From the NCBI GenBank assembly GCA_020635205.1, contig JACKAE010000003.1:124001-188000 (forward strand): DNA of 64,000 nt, given 5' to 3'. This stretch comes from Ignavibacteria bacterium. GTDB taxonomy: Bacteria > Bacteroidota > Ignavibacteria > OLB7. Of this stretch, positions 35,479-45,245 are shown piece after piece (position 1 is the first letter of the stretch; every line of letters begins with the position of its first letter). A program made the translations under genes and the position numbers. The notes beneath the pieces are model-generated. The model had not been told where the DNA came from. It did not search any database and saw only the letters and a program-made list of their open reading frames with translations.

Positions 35479-37176
35479 GTGAAACTCCGTCTTGCACTAC
35501 TCTGGCACATGCACCAACCCCTCTACAAGTCGGGTGACGATTACCTCCTCCCCTGGACACGACTGCACGCCACGAAAGATTATCTGGATACCGCCCGGGC
35601 ACTTGAGAAATTTCCAGATATAAAGGCTACCATCAACCTGGTTCCATCACTCCTCCTTCAACTGAAAGAATATGCCTCGGGCAATGTGGATGACCGTATT
35701 CTCCACCTTACCCGAACACCAGCCTTCCTGCTGACAGCAGAAGAGAAGGTTGAGATTGTGAAGGGATTCTTTCAGTGCAATGTTCAGCAGATGATTCTCC
35801 CCTACCCTCGCTATGCCGAACTCTACCGTAGACTTGGTAAGTCTGAGGAAGAACCTTCAATCGAAACAATTGAATTGTTCTCCCAACAAGATTGGCTCGA
35901 CCTTCAAGTTTGGTATCTGCTAACGTGGGTTGGTCCCTACGCACGCGAAGAAAATCCGTTCTTCACTTCGTTGATAAAGAAAGGGTCTGGTTTTTTCGAG
36001 CGAGAGAAACTGCGCTTGATTGATGCTACTCTCGAACTGATCGGCAAAATCATTCCTCTCTGGAAAAAGCTCCGAACATCTGAGCAAGTAGAACTCTCTG
36101 TCTCTCCATTTTACCACCCAATTCTCCCACTCCTGATCGACTTAGCTTCGGCGAGAGAGTCGATTCCGAACGAACCTCTTCCAAATGCAAAGAGTGGGTG
36201 GGAAAAAGACGCATTGCTTCAGATTGCTGGTGGAGTGAAGTACTTCGCCAATGAGTTTCAAAATCTTCCACGTGGAATGTGGCCAAGTGAGGGAAGCATC
36301 AGTGAGAAGACTCTCGAACTTATCCGCAGTGAGGGGATCGAGTGGATTGCCTCGGACGAAACGGTTCTCATGAACTCACTCCAAAAATCCTCACAGAGTG
36401 AAGCAAAGCTGCTCCTCCACTGTTTCCCCTGGACGTTCAAGACTGAGAGTGGAGATATTCATCTCTTCTTTCGCGATCACGATCTCTCCGATCGTGTCGG
36501 CTTCCTCTACGCTTCATGGGATGCCGAAGATGCTGCCAATGATTTTATCCAAGGGATACTGGAACGGCGTAGTCAGCTAATAGAGGAGTTTGGAGATAGC
36601 ATTTTGGATGAGGCTGTACTCCCAGTGATTCTTGATGGCGAGAACTGCTGGGAATACTACGAAGAGAATGGCAAACCTTTTCTCGAAGCACTCTATAGAA
36701 AGTTATCGGAGTCGGATGAGATTGAAACGGTAACCTTCAGCCAAGTTGTCGAGCAGATTGATGCAACGCGTGAACGAGTGCTCTCAAATCTGCAAGCCGG
36801 AAGTTGGATTGGTGGAAACTTCCGAATCTGGATTGGTGAGCCAGAAGAGAACCAAGCCTGGGAAGCGTTAGCGCAAACACGTGAGGCGTTGATGGAGGGG
36901 CGGGAAAATATACCGAGCGAAAAGTTCTTTGCAGCATACGAAGAGCTTCTGATTGCCGAAGGTTCCGATTGGTTCTGGTGGTACGGCGATGAGAACACCA
37001 CAGTAAACGATCCACTCTTCGATCAGCTCTTCAGAGAACATTTGCAGAATGTTTATCGGTTGATTGAGAAGGAAGTTCCCACGAGCTTGTATGAGCCAAT
37101 CTGCCACTACAGCGGCAAACGGAAACATGGAGGAGCTATGCACAGAGCAGAGTTTAATGGAGTTGGCTCGCAGTAA
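35479..37176 (+). CDS. Glycoside hydrolase family 57 protein
   Basis: This 565-aa GH57 enzyme (alpha-amylase/4-alpha-glucanotransferase-type (beta/alpha)7 barrel) acts on alpha-glucans such as glycogen. Region 1 is LLWHMHQPLY (about 8-17). The nucleophile region WPSEGS places the catalytic Glu at 271, followed by GIEWIASDE. The conserved FRDHDLSDRVGFLY block with D333/D335 is present, as is the late WWYGDENTT segment common to long GH57 proteins. It has no signal peptide, so it is cytoplasmic. Exact substrate is not readable. GTG start, immediately behind a heptad repeat, with no other gene of glycogen metabolism next to it. Confidence 0.88.
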   Translation: MKLRLALLWHMHQPLYKSGDDYLLPWTRLHATKDYLDTARALEKFPDIKATINLVPSLLLQLKEYASGNVDDRILHLTRTPAFLLTAEEKVEIVKGFFQCNVQQMILPYPRYAELYRRLGKSEEEPSIETIELFSQQDWLDLQVWYLLTWVGPYAREENPFFTSLIKKGSGFFEREKLRLIDATLELIGKIIPLWKKLRTSEQVELSVSPFYHPILPLLIDLASARESIPNEPLPNAKSGWEKDALLQIAGGVKYFANEFQNLPRGMWPSEGSISEKTLELIRSEGIEWIASDETVLMNSLQKSSQSEAKLLLHCFPWTFKTESGDIHLFFRDHDLSDRVGFLYASWDAEDAANDFIQGILERRSQLIEEFGDSILDEAVLPVILDGENCWEYYEENGKPFLEALYRKLSESDEIETVTFSQVVEQIDATRERVLSNLQAGSWIGGNFRIWIGEPEENQAWEALAQTREALMEGRENIPSEKFFAAYEELLIAEGSDWFWWYGDENTTVNDPLFDQLFREHLQNVYRLIEKEVPTSLYEPICHYSGKRKHGGAMHRAEFNGVGSQ

Positions 37177-37260
37177 TCCGTCTACTATCTCATCGAGCAA
37201 GAATGGATGGTTGATGATGGTACGCGAATGACACAGATCGGACGGGATGTACACGGGTGT

Positions 37261-37297
37261 ATCCGTGTTGATCCGCGTGCATCCGTCAAATCCGCGT
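37261..37297. repeat. Short ATCCGYGT near-decamer repeat
   Basis: ATCCGTGTTG, ATCCGCGTGC, ATCCGTCAA and ATCCGCGT follow each other with a period of about 10. The region lies between the convergent GH57 and helicase genes. Similar ATCCGCGT/ATCCGTGT strings are dispersed in several unrelated bacterial genomes; this is from memory. Confidence 0.7.
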
Positions 37298-37330
37298 ACA
37301 ATTTCATCGAGCCTGCATCTATAGCTATCA

Positions 37331-39136
37331 TCAGATCAGCTTGCGCATCGTAATGCAACGTTCAAGCCAACTTTTCTTCTTCTTCAACTCTTCAATGCTT
37401 AGTCTCCCCTGCGACTTCGCAAATCGCCGCATAGCCTCGGAATGAATGTCGCGTGGCTCTACCTTCTCTCCCCGCGCTTCTAACATGAACGAAAGTTTTG
37501 CTGCCATTGCCGCACAATCGCTCCGCAACTTTTCCTCAGCTTTGCCAACGTCGAGGATATAGTCGTCGATATTACTTAGTTGATCTCCCCCCCCACTTCC
37601 ACCACCTCTGGTTGCGTACTCAGGGAAGAGTTCGAGGATATGCGTCTGCGAGTCGGCATGTTGCACTGCAGCAAGATCCCAGAGACTCTGCTTTGGTTCC
37701 CCCTTCAACACATTCCGTTCCTCCTGCCACTTCTCCTGCATACGGAGACCGAACCGTTGTTCCGATGTAATCCAGGTAAGCGTTGCCACCACCTGCGAAT
37801 CATCGGCAGAATAAATATCGCAGAGATTGGCCTCTTCGGGGAAGCTGTTGTAGTAACGCATCCCACGGAAAATCTGCTGGAGTGTCTTCGACCAAGCACG
37901 AACCAAATCAGCCTTCACGATTACGCTGATCGGCTTGATGTCGGTTCCCTCACCAATCATATCCACCTGCACCATCACATCGATCTTCCCATCACGGTAC
38001 TTTTCTAAGAGAGTCTTCCGCTCCTTTGCTGGAATGTCCTGACCAATTCGGGCAGAAGAGAAGTTTGGGAAGCGGCGGCGGATAAAGTCGAGCATAGCGG
38101 CGGCGTGCCGGTTGCTCATGGCGATCACGAGCATTTGGTGGTTGCGCCTCTCCCCCTTCTCCTTTGAACCTTCCCACCACTCTTCTAAAGCAGCCCTCTT
38201 CTCAGCAAATCGCTCGAAGGCAGGTTTTAGCAACGTCTCTAAATAAACCTCGTGGAAGCGGAGTTTGCGTCGGGCGAGGAAGGCATCCACATCTTGTTTT
38301 TCTACGGCAATTTCGGCAAGCTCCGACAGAGTCATCTCCACCATCTCTCCAGTATCCTCTCGAATCATCGTCAGGTGATAGTCGACGACGTGAGCCTCTA
38401 CCTTCTTCAAAATCTTTCCCTCGGCGTGCGCCTCCTTCAGCGTCACCTCGTGCAGAGCCTTGTAATACTGCTCTCCCCCCTCAACTCCCTCCATTGGAAC
38501 ACCGAAGAGTGACTTATTGTCTGAACGCATCGGTGTGCCGGAGAGAGCAACGCTACAAGCGCAGGAGAATGAGGCGATCACCGAGGCCCACGTTCCATCG
38601 TCGGCCAAGTGGTGAACTTCGTCGAAGATAAACATTGTGGGAGCCGACGCACAGTATTGCCGGAGCGCACTGGCTCCCCCTTTACCACTGGCATACTGAT
38701 AGGTGGTAATGATAATCTGCGTCTCGATATTTTTCAGGAAGACCCTTTCGGAATCGGCGACGGCAAAAGAGAAGTGGTGTCCACCAAGATTTTTGAAGAG
38801 AGTGGCAAGCTCCTTCTTATCGGCATACTGCTCGCGTAGGTTCCCGCGCGGGACGAAGATCACAAGTTTCTTTGCAACGCCGAGAGCGTGGGCAATTACG
38901 AAGGAAGAGAGTGCCGTGATTGTCTTACCGTACCCCGGAACAAAGACTCCGAGATGGTACTGTTCCCCTCTGCGAAATGCCTCGGCAAGTTTGCTGAGAA
39001 AGATTGCCTGACCCCGACGAAAACGGAAGTTTGAACTTAAAGTAATGCCGGGAAGCGATGCCGGCCTTGTTGTTGGTTTTGGTGGAACATTGGTCTGTTC
39101 TGTTTTCGGTGTTGCATCGAAGAGGGATGCTGACAT
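37331..39136 (-). CDS. Superfamily 2 DEVH-box helicase, stand-alone
   Basis: This product is about 601 aa from the ATG at 39136; the frame is open to 39208, but MSASLFDATPK looks like the natural start. Motif I is PGYGKTIT near 65 (a GYGKT variant of the usual GxGKT), motif II is DEVHHL near 170 and motif III SGTPMR. The second RecA domain has RRRFPNFSSARIGQDIP, VDMIGEGTDIKP (motif V) and QQIFRGMRY (motif VI). It resembles type I/III restriction and SSL2-type helicases, but has no nuclease or methylase beside it. The C-terminal ~130 aa are unassigned. A role in DNA repair or phage defence is possible but unproven. Confidence 0.8.
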   Translation of the reverse strand: MSASLFDATPKTEQTNVPPKPTTRPASLPGITLSSNFRFRRGQAIFLSKLAEAFRRGEQYHLGVFVPGYGKTITALSSFVIAHALGVAKKLVIFVPRGNLREQYADKKELATLFKNLGGHHFSFAVADSERVFLKNIETQIIITTYQYASGKGGASALRQYCASAPTMFIFDEVHHLADDGTWASVIASFSCACSVALSGTPMRSDNKSLFGVPMEGVEGGEQYYKALHEVTLKEAHAEGKILKKVEAHVVDYHLTMIREDTGEMVEMTLSELAEIAVEKQDVDAFLARRKLRFHEVYLETLLKPAFERFAEKRAALEEWWEGSKEKGERRNHQMLVIAMSNRHAAAMLDFIRRRFPNFSSARIGQDIPAKERKTLLEKYRDGKIDVMVQVDMIGEGTDIKPISVIVKADLVRAWSKTLQQIFRGMRYYNSFPEEANLCDIYSADDSQVVATLTWITSEQRFGLRMQEKWQEERNVLKGEPKQSLWDLAAVQHADSQTHILELFPEYATRGGGSGGGDQLSNIDDYILDVGKAEEKLRSDCAAMAAKLSFMLEARGEKVEPRDIHSEAMRRFAKSQGRLSIEELKKKKSWLERCITMRKLI

Positions 39137-39375
39137 GAAGAATCTATGGTTGAGCGTGCTAATTTCTGTTGAACGGCGCGAAGATACGAGAGAAGAGGTG
39201 AACGGCAAGAAATCTTCGCATTCCCGTAATCATTCCTCCACCTTCGCTCCTGTTTCCTCTTCTGCAAAGCAGAAGGATAACCACAAAGGAGACCAAGCAC
39301 ACATAGAGTGTTGCAGCTTTTGTAGCTTACGTCTGTGACTCAACATTCAACATCTACAAAATTGGAGATCACACT

Positions 39376-40098
39376 ATGCAACTACGGCAATTCATATTCT
39401 TGGCCCTCCTTCTCACAGTATCGAGTCCAATTCTTTTTTCCCAGCCTGAAGAGCCAGCCCCTCGAATTCAAGTGAACGGCACTGCCACGATTACGTTGGC
39501 TCCTAACGAACTTGTGTTGAGTATTCGCATCAGACATGAAGACAAGAAAGGGAGCGAAGCTGTTTCGCAGTATCGAAAAACTCGTAGCCAAATCATCGAC
39601 ACGCTGAAGAAGTATGGTCTGCCCGACTCAACAATCTCGGAGAGCGGAATGCAGTTCGGAACGTACATCAAGCGATTGCAGTACAACGAGGATGGAGAAG
39701 AACTCTTCTTCGCTCAGTCTACATTCACAGCCTCTCTCTTTGACTTCAAAAACTACCCAAGCCTTGCCGTGGCACTTACTGAGATTCCAGGAACATTTTT
39801 GGAACAGTCTCAGTTCACAAACGACTCAACCACTCAGATACGACATGAGGCGCGACTACAAGCAGTGAAGGAAGCTCGTAAAAAGGCAGAAGCAATGGCA
39901 GCTGTATACGGCTCAAAACTCGGACGCCCTCTCCTAATCAAGGAGAACTACTCCGACAATCAATGGAACAGCGTTTCAAATTTCAATTTCCGAGGCGGGC
40001 GTGGGAATGAGAGTTATGTCGACCCCGGCCTGATGGTAGCCAACGACTACCTGAGCGTAACGGCCAGCGTTTACGTTGAGTTTGAACTTGTGGAATAA
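39376..40098 (+). CDS. SIMPL-domain (DUF541) periplasmic protein
   Basis: This 240-aa protein has a signal peptide (MQLRQFIFLALLLTVSSPILFSQ) and a SIMPL/DUF541 domain: IQVNGTATITLAPNELVLSIRI at the start, SQIIDTLKKYGLPDSTISESGM in the middle and EARKKAEAMAAVYGSKLGRPL near the end, with the typical GTATI and ARKKAEAMA elements. Relatives (BP26, YggE) form channel-like oligomers in the periplasm and are linked to stress, without a known reaction. It is a single gene, convergent with recG. Confidence 0.88.
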   Translation: MQLRQFIFLALLLTVSSPILFSQPEEPAPRIQVNGTATITLAPNELVLSIRIRHEDKKGSEAVSQYRKTRSQIIDTLKKYGLPDSTISESGMQFGTYIKRLQYNEDGEELFFAQSTFTASLFDFKNYPSLAVALTEIPGTFLEQSQFTNDSTTQIRHEARLQAVKEARKKAEAMAAVYGSKLGRPLLIKENYSDNQWNSVSNFNFRGGRGNESYVDPGLMVANDYLSVTASVYVEFELVE

Positions 40099-40100
40099 CA

Positions 40101-40184
40101 CTCTCTGTGTCCTCTGCGACTCTGCGGTCTATCTGGCTTCATAAGAGCAGGAGAAAAACGCAGAGGCGCGGAGAGCACAGAGAA
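40101..40184. repeat. Imperfect inverted repeat between convergent genes
   Basis: The arms 40101-40128 (CTCTCTGTGTCCTCTGCGAC...) and 40158-40184 (ACGCAGAGGCGCGGAGAGCA...) are complementary with a few mismatches. The wording CTCTGTGxxCTCTGCGxCTCTGCG matches a short repeat scattered in many environmental bacteria (from memory). Here it could act as a bidirectional terminator for the SIMPL gene and recG. Confidence 0.75.
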
Positions 40185-40214
40185 GGTAACGCCGATCTTC
40201 TCTCTCACTACAAC

Positions 40215-42419
40215 TCACCCAACCTCCGCATACTTCAACGAGCGCTTCATCCCGGCGAAGTAGGCTTCTCGAATTACTTTGTTCTCTGGCTTGCTTAACT
40301 CGGGATCATCTGCTGCAAGGGCAAAGGCAGCTTTGCGAGTCTCGGCAACAATTGGGCCATCGGTTATTAAGTTTACGTGGTCGAACTCGGGCATTCCACT
40401 CTGGCGTGTGCCAACCATGTCGCCCGGGCCACGGAGTTCGAGGTCGATTTCGCTGATCTTGAATCCATCGGTAGTTTCACTCATTGCTTGCAGCCGACGA
40501 ATCGAGGCAGTTCGCTCCTTCCGTTGCTCGTTCTGCGTCATCCCACGCCGCATCTGGTAGCGGAAATGATCTTTCGTAACCAGTACGCAGTACGATTGCT
40601 CGTTCCCCCGCCCCACTCGACCTCGCAACTGGTGAAGCTGCGATAAGCCAAACCGCTCGGCATTTTCAATTACCATCACGCTTGCGTTCGGTACGTCGAT
40701 GCCGACTTCGATGACAGTAGTTGCTATAAGAATATCAATTTTCTTATCGAGAAAATCTCGCATGATCTCCTCTTTCTCGTACCAAAACATCTGGCCGTGA
40801 AGCAGGCCGAGTCGAAGGTCGGGGAAGTTGACTTCTTTGTGATATTCGTAATGCTCCACAGCCGACTTCAACTCCAGCTTCTCTGACTTCTCGACGAGAG
40901 GATAGACGATGTAGGCCTGCCGCCCCTCCATCACTTCAAGTCGAACAAAGTTCCAAACGTTGTCGACCGCACTCTCGAAACGGATCGCTGTCTTGATCGG
41001 CTTCCGGTTCGCCGGCAGTTCGTCGATGACTGAAACGTCGAGGTCACCGTAAAGTGTCATCGTGAGAGTGCGCGGTATTGGCGTGGCACTCATAATCAGT
41101 GTATCGGGCATCGTCCCCTTCTCCATCAACGCAGCACGTTGCTTCACACCAAATCGGTGCTGCTCGTCAATCACTACAAAGCCGAGATTTGCAAACTCTA
41201 CCCCTTCCTGAAAGAGTGCGTGTGTGCCGACAAGAATCTGAATATTGTTGTTCCGCAAGTCGTAGAGGAGGTTCTCCCGCATTCGCTTCTTTAAGCTACC
41301 GACGAGTTGTTCAACCTTTATGGGAAACCCTTCAAGCAATCGGCGAAGTGTCTGCGTGTGCTGCTCAACGAGGATTTCGGTTGGAGCCATCATTGCGCAC
41401 TGGTAACCATTGTCGATGGCAACTAACATTGCTAAGAGTGAGACGATTGTCTTCCCCGAGCCGACATCACCCTGCAAGAGTCTGTTCATCGGTTGCGAAC
41501 TCGACATGTCGTCGAGGATTTCTTTCAATGTTCTCTTCTGCGCTCCGGTTAGATCGAACGGTAGTTGGTTGAGAAGTTGTCGGGGGAGATCACTTGCTAC
41601 GTTGAATGCAATGCCGGGTCGCTCACTCTTCGCAGTCTCTTTCCGAAAAGCAAGACCCAGTTCAAAGAAGAAAAGCTCCTCGAACTTCATCCGATAGCGT
41701 GCTCGCTCTAACTTCTCTTCTGAATCTGGAAAGTGGAGTTGCCGGACAGCCTCTTCTTTCGGAAGGAGTTGGAACTCATTGAGCAAGGCATCGCTCAACG
41801 TCTCCTTCAATTCTTCCTCAGCGTGGGACTCGAAGATTGACTCGATTAACTTCCGCATTGAGCGAGAAGTCAATCCTGCCGACTTCATTTTCTGGGTTTC
41901 ACGGTATTGCGGAATGATTCGTCCGCTGTGAATCAACTCCTCCTCCTCTCGCTCCATCTTCTCAAGCTCAGGATGTGTCCACTGGAGAACACCACCGAAG
42001 ATTTCGGGGGGGCCGCTTATGGCGAGAAGTTCCCCCGGTTGGTAGGCTTGCGTGAAGTAGCGCACCCCTTGAAAGAAGACAAGGTTAGCCTCACCAGTTG
42101 CGTCGAAGACACGCATCACTAAACGGTTCCGCCCGTTTCTTCCAACTGGAACGTTCATACGTTTGACTTCCACGAGAACCGTAACTTCGTCAGGTACTCC
42201 CTCCTCACCTGAGAGGAGCATCCGGGTTTGGCGCAACGTGAGAACTGTCCTGCGGTCGAGGTAAGCACGCGGAGTGAAGAGAAGGAGATCGCGAATTGTC
42301 CGTATCCCAGCCTCAGCCAGTGCAGCAGCCCGCGCTGGACCGATACCTTTGATGTACTGAAGAGGAAACGTTGGTTGTTTGGTGTTGGATGCCTTTGCCA
42401 TAGGGGTAAGATCGGACAA
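40215..42419 (-). CDS. recG: ATP-dependent DNA helicase RecG
   Basis: RecG remodels stalled forks and branch-migrates recombination intermediates. The 734-aa product has the N-terminal helical/wedge part with IKGIGPARAAALAEAGIRTIRDLLLFTPR and the OB-fold wedge (FFQGVRYFTQAYQPGELLAISG). Helicase motifs are Walker A LLQGDVGSGKT near 315, DEQH in VIDEQHRFGVKQR, SATPIPRTL, ATTVIEVGIDVPNA and QLRGRVGRG, with the typical C-terminal ELRGPGDMVGTRQSG. All are intact. The start may be 42419 or the ATG six codons later. Confidence 0.96.
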   Translation of the reverse strand: MSDLTPMAKASNTKQPTFPLQYIKGIGPARAAALAEAGIRTIRDLLLFTPRAYLDRRTVLTLRQTRMLLSGEEGVPDEVTVLVEVKRMNVPVGRNGRNRLVMRVFDATGEANLVFFQGVRYFTQAYQPGELLAISGPPEIFGGVLQWTHPELEKMEREEEELIHSGRIIPQYRETQKMKSAGLTSRSMRKLIESIFESHAEEELKETLSDALLNEFQLLPKEEAVRQLHFPDSEEKLERARYRMKFEELFFFELGLAFRKETAKSERPGIAFNVASDLPRQLLNQLPFDLTGAQKRTLKEILDDMSSSQPMNRLLQGDVGSGKTIVSLLAMLVAIDNGYQCAMMAPTEILVEQHTQTLRRLLEGFPIKVEQLVGSLKKRMRENLLYDLRNNNIQILVGTHALFQEGVEFANLGFVVIDEQHRFGVKQRAALMEKGTMPDTLIMSATPIPRTLTMTLYGDLDVSVIDELPANRKPIKTAIRFESAVDNVWNFVRLEVMEGRQAYIVYPLVEKSEKLELKSAVEHYEYHKEVNFPDLRLGLLHGQMFWYEKEEIMRDFLDKKIDILIATTVIEVGIDVPNASVMVIENAERFGLSQLHQLRGRVGRGNEQSYCVLVTKDHFRYQMRRGMTQNEQRKERTASIRRLQAMSETTDGFKISEIDLELRGPGDMVGTRQSGMPEFDHVNLITDGPIVAETRKAAFALAADDPELSKPENKVIREAYFAGMKRSLKYAEVG

Positions 42420-42544
42420 AAGATCGCAGTGAGCAACCTCAAATCTGCTTCCGAAAATGAAAAGGGTTATACCTCAATTCAGACTCTGCTCTCATTGTTG
42501 TATCTTCAAAATTAATCGTTTCCTACGCATCAAGTATACTGACA

Positions 42545-45226
42545 ATGAACGTTTCTCCTTTGTCCGCCATTCGATGCCACGAGAGTTTTAGAAGACTCCG
42601 TTCTCTCTTGCTTCTGTTTGCTCTGTCGCTGACGACAGCCCCTTCTATGGTAGCGCAAATTGGCAACCACTTCCAACTTTCACTGAGAACTGTTTCCTTT
42701 GATTCTACATGCGGAACCACGCAGTGTAGGGAAGTAGTGCTACGAAACGTCAGCAACAATCCGATCTCGATTGTTGCACTGGATGGTCCGGGAGGCTCAT
42801 TTTCTCTCGACCCCTCCACACCATTGGCTCCGGTAGTGACTATTCAGGGACGCGATTCACTCCGAGTTCGCTACTGCTTCTCACCGACGGCGGTTGCAAC
42901 TGCTGAAAACGACCGGGTACTCATTACTGTGGATACTGGAAACAATCCGAACTTTGCAGTTGATACGCTTAGGCTTACTGGGCGTTCACGTGGGCCACTT
43001 GTTTCGATTGATCCCCCCACCATCAACTTCGGCAATGTCACGGTTGGCCAACAGTCGTGCATTACAGTGAACGTGCGAAACGATGGGGATCAACCCTACG
43101 ATATTGCCACACTCAATCAACTTGCCTTCCCATTCTCCCCAGCTACATTCCCTCCACTTCTCATCCCTCCCGGTACATTGACTCAGGTAGAAGTATGCTT
43201 TACGCCGATCAACTCTAACTCTTTTAGGGATACTCTGACGATTGAGAATGGTGGGTGTGGAGAGATTCCTACGCTGATTGTTCAAGGGAGGGGTCTCGAC
43301 TCTGTGGCAAATATCGGTCCAGTTCTCCAGCTTGTTCCCCCCACGTTCGACACAACGCTTTGTGGGACAACAGAGTGTAGAACGTTGGTTGTCAGGAATG
43401 TTGGAACTGATCCACTCGACCTGACAGGAGCCGACAACATCCCAGCTCCTTTTGCCGGTTCAATACGTCCACTCCCACTTACTATCGCACCAAATCAGGA
43501 GCGGACATTTACTCTCTGCTATGCTCCAACTGAACCGCAAGTACGAGATACAGCAACAATCTTCATGGTTGCTGACAACCGAGTCTCCCTATCGATTGCG
43601 ACTGTGTTTGACGTTAGTGGAAGCATGACAATCAGAGATTTCAACGGACTAACGAGAATCGAGGCTGCACACGACGCCGGAGTTTCATTCCTCGGGAACC
43701 TGATTAACGATCCGGGAAGAGGTGTTATTGATGAAGGTGCAGTCTACCAGTTCAGCGATCCAAACAACATTCAACGCCTTGCAGGCTATACAAGTGACAT
43801 TCCAACACTTCAAGGGGCTGTCCCAACAACGGCAACGGGAGGAACGTGTCTCTACCAAGCTGTCGTCACCTTCAGCAACGAGCTTGCAACCCGGAATATT
43901 CCGGGACGGCGCGTGATGATTGTTCTGGCCGATGGTGATAACTCGTGTGCCACCCCAACATCTCTTCAAGATGCAATTACCGCAGCACAGAATGCAGGCG
44001 TGCGAGTCTACACGATTGGTATAGGGAATGCAAACACCAGCATCTTATCGCAGCTTGCTGGCTCAACTGGTGGTTTCTTTAGCGAAGCTGTTTCCCCTGT
44101 GGAACTTCTGCAAGCCTACCAACGAATCGCAAATTCCTTGAGCCAGAATCAGACGACTTCCTTTACAATGACTGGACAGTCGGTTGCACCAAATATGGAG
44201 GTCAACCCAACTTCGATTGACTTCGATTCGGTACGGGTTGGGCAGAATCGATGCGAGACTGTGGCGATCACAAACACCGGAGATGCTCCTCTCAACATCA
44301 ACGATATCCTCACTCCTTCAGAACACTACTCAATAAATCCAACAACGTTTGCTCCGATACTCCCCAACCAATCGGTGAACGTTGAGATATGCTTCGAACC
44401 GACGAGGCTTCGGCATCTCGATTCGACCGTCACCTTCCCCTTTGTCCGGTGCGCTGATGACAGCAGATCGGTTGCAGTAACTGGTATCGGCTACGACTCT
44501 GTAGTAATTGCGATAACGGGTGATTTTACTGCACGCCCAGAGTCAGTGATCTCAATTCCTGTCAGACTCCTGAACAGGATACCAGAAAACTACGAGCTTG
44601 ATTCGTTGGAATTGACATTCCAGTATAACAAGACGATGCTCTACCCTCAACCGGAACGCAATCCCCTTTTGTTGCCGAACTCGCTGAGCGCGCCGATGAC
44701 CAATCAGGATGCTGAGCGGAGCTTTACGCCGACCGATGCTCTCCTTCGGGTTACCCTCGACGGTGGACGGATTGTGAACCCAACGAATGATAGTCTGCTA
44801 ACGAATCTTGGACTGATTGTCCTGCACGGGAACGCGTTGGTAACGCCAGTTGATATTATCTCAGCACGGTTTGCCGACGGCAATCCTAAAGTTGGGATCG
44901 TGAGCACAGCACAATTCAGGGCAGATTCTCTCTGCTTCCAAGAGCGGCGGTTGATCGACGCTTCGGCACGCTTTGGCCCAGTTGCAAAACTTCTCTCGCA
45001 AGGTCAAGACTTTGCAGTAGTGCAGATCGCATTAGATCAAGAGGCAACGATTCGCGCAGAACTGTACGACCCATTAGGACGCTTTGCCGGACGTGTGATT
45101 GATGGGGTAAGAGAAGAGGGAACATATGAACTGACAATAGATCTGCGGAACTTACCAGCCGGGCCTTATCTGCTGCGAACAATGATCGGTACTGACTACC
45201 AACTTATCACTCCAATTCTTCACTGA
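42545..45226 (+). CDS. Secreted vWA / choice-of-anchor D protein with T9SS-like tail
   Basis: This 893-aa protein has an N-terminal signal (hydrophobic part LLLLFALSLTTAPSMVAQ) and several Hydin-like immunoglobulin domains of the choice-of-anchor D type (IDPPTINFGNVTVGQQSC and VNPTSIDFDSVRVGQNRC are two copies). A vWA domain in the middle has an intact MIDAS (FDVSGSM near 355-361). The last ~85 residues (VVQIALDQEATIRAELYDPL to LPAGPYLLRT) look like the T9SS type A sorting domain that directs proteins across the outer membrane. Probably a surface adhesin or matrix protein. It is 19 bp ahead of the next outer-membrane gene, likely one operon. Confidence 0.85.
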   Translation: MNVSPLSAIRCHESFRRLRSLLLLFALSLTTAPSMVAQIGNHFQLSLRTVSFDSTCGTTQCREVVLRNVSNNPISIVALDGPGGSFSLDPSTPLAPVVTIQGRDSLRVRYCFSPTAVATAENDRVLITVDTGNNPNFAVDTLRLTGRSRGPLVSIDPPTINFGNVTVGQQSCITVNVRNDGDQPYDIATLNQLAFPFSPATFPPLLIPPGTLTQVEVCFTPINSNSFRDTLTIENGGCGEIPTLIVQGRGLDSVANIGPVLQLVPPTFDTTLCGTTECRTLVVRNVGTDPLDLTGADNIPAPFAGSIRPLPLTIAPNQERTFTLCYAPTEPQVRDTATIFMVADNRVSLSIATVFDVSGSMTIRDFNGLTRIEAAHDAGVSFLGNLINDPGRGVIDEGAVYQFSDPNNIQRLAGYTSDIPTLQGAVPTTATGGTCLYQAVVTFSNELATRNIPGRRVMIVLADGDNSCATPTSLQDAITAAQNAGVRVYTIGIGNANTSILSQLAGSTGGFFSEAVSPVELLQAYQRIANSLSQNQTTSFTMTGQSVAPNMEVNPTSIDFDSVRVGQNRCETVAITNTGDAPLNINDILTPSEHYSINPTTFAPILPNQSVNVEICFEPTRLRHLDSTVTFPFVRCADDSRSVAVTGIGYDSVVIAITGDFTARPESVISIPVRLLNRIPENYELDSLELTFQYNKTMLYPQPERNPLLLPNSLSAPMTNQDAERSFTPTDALLRVTLDGGRIVNPTNDSLLTNLGLIVLHGNALVTPVDIISARFADGNPKVGIVSTAQFRADSLCFQERRLIDASARFGPVAKLLSQGQDFAVVQIALDQEATIRAELYDPLGRFAGRVIDGVREEGTYELTIDLRNLPAGPYLLRTMIGTDYQLITPILH

Positions 45227-45245
45227 TAACATTGTGAGATCAACT

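Noticed and set aside
37331..39136. Complete restriction-modification or BREX-type defence island around the DEVH helicase
   Set aside because: Neighbours are a GH57 glycosidase and a SIMPL protein; no nuclease, methylase or other defence gene is present.
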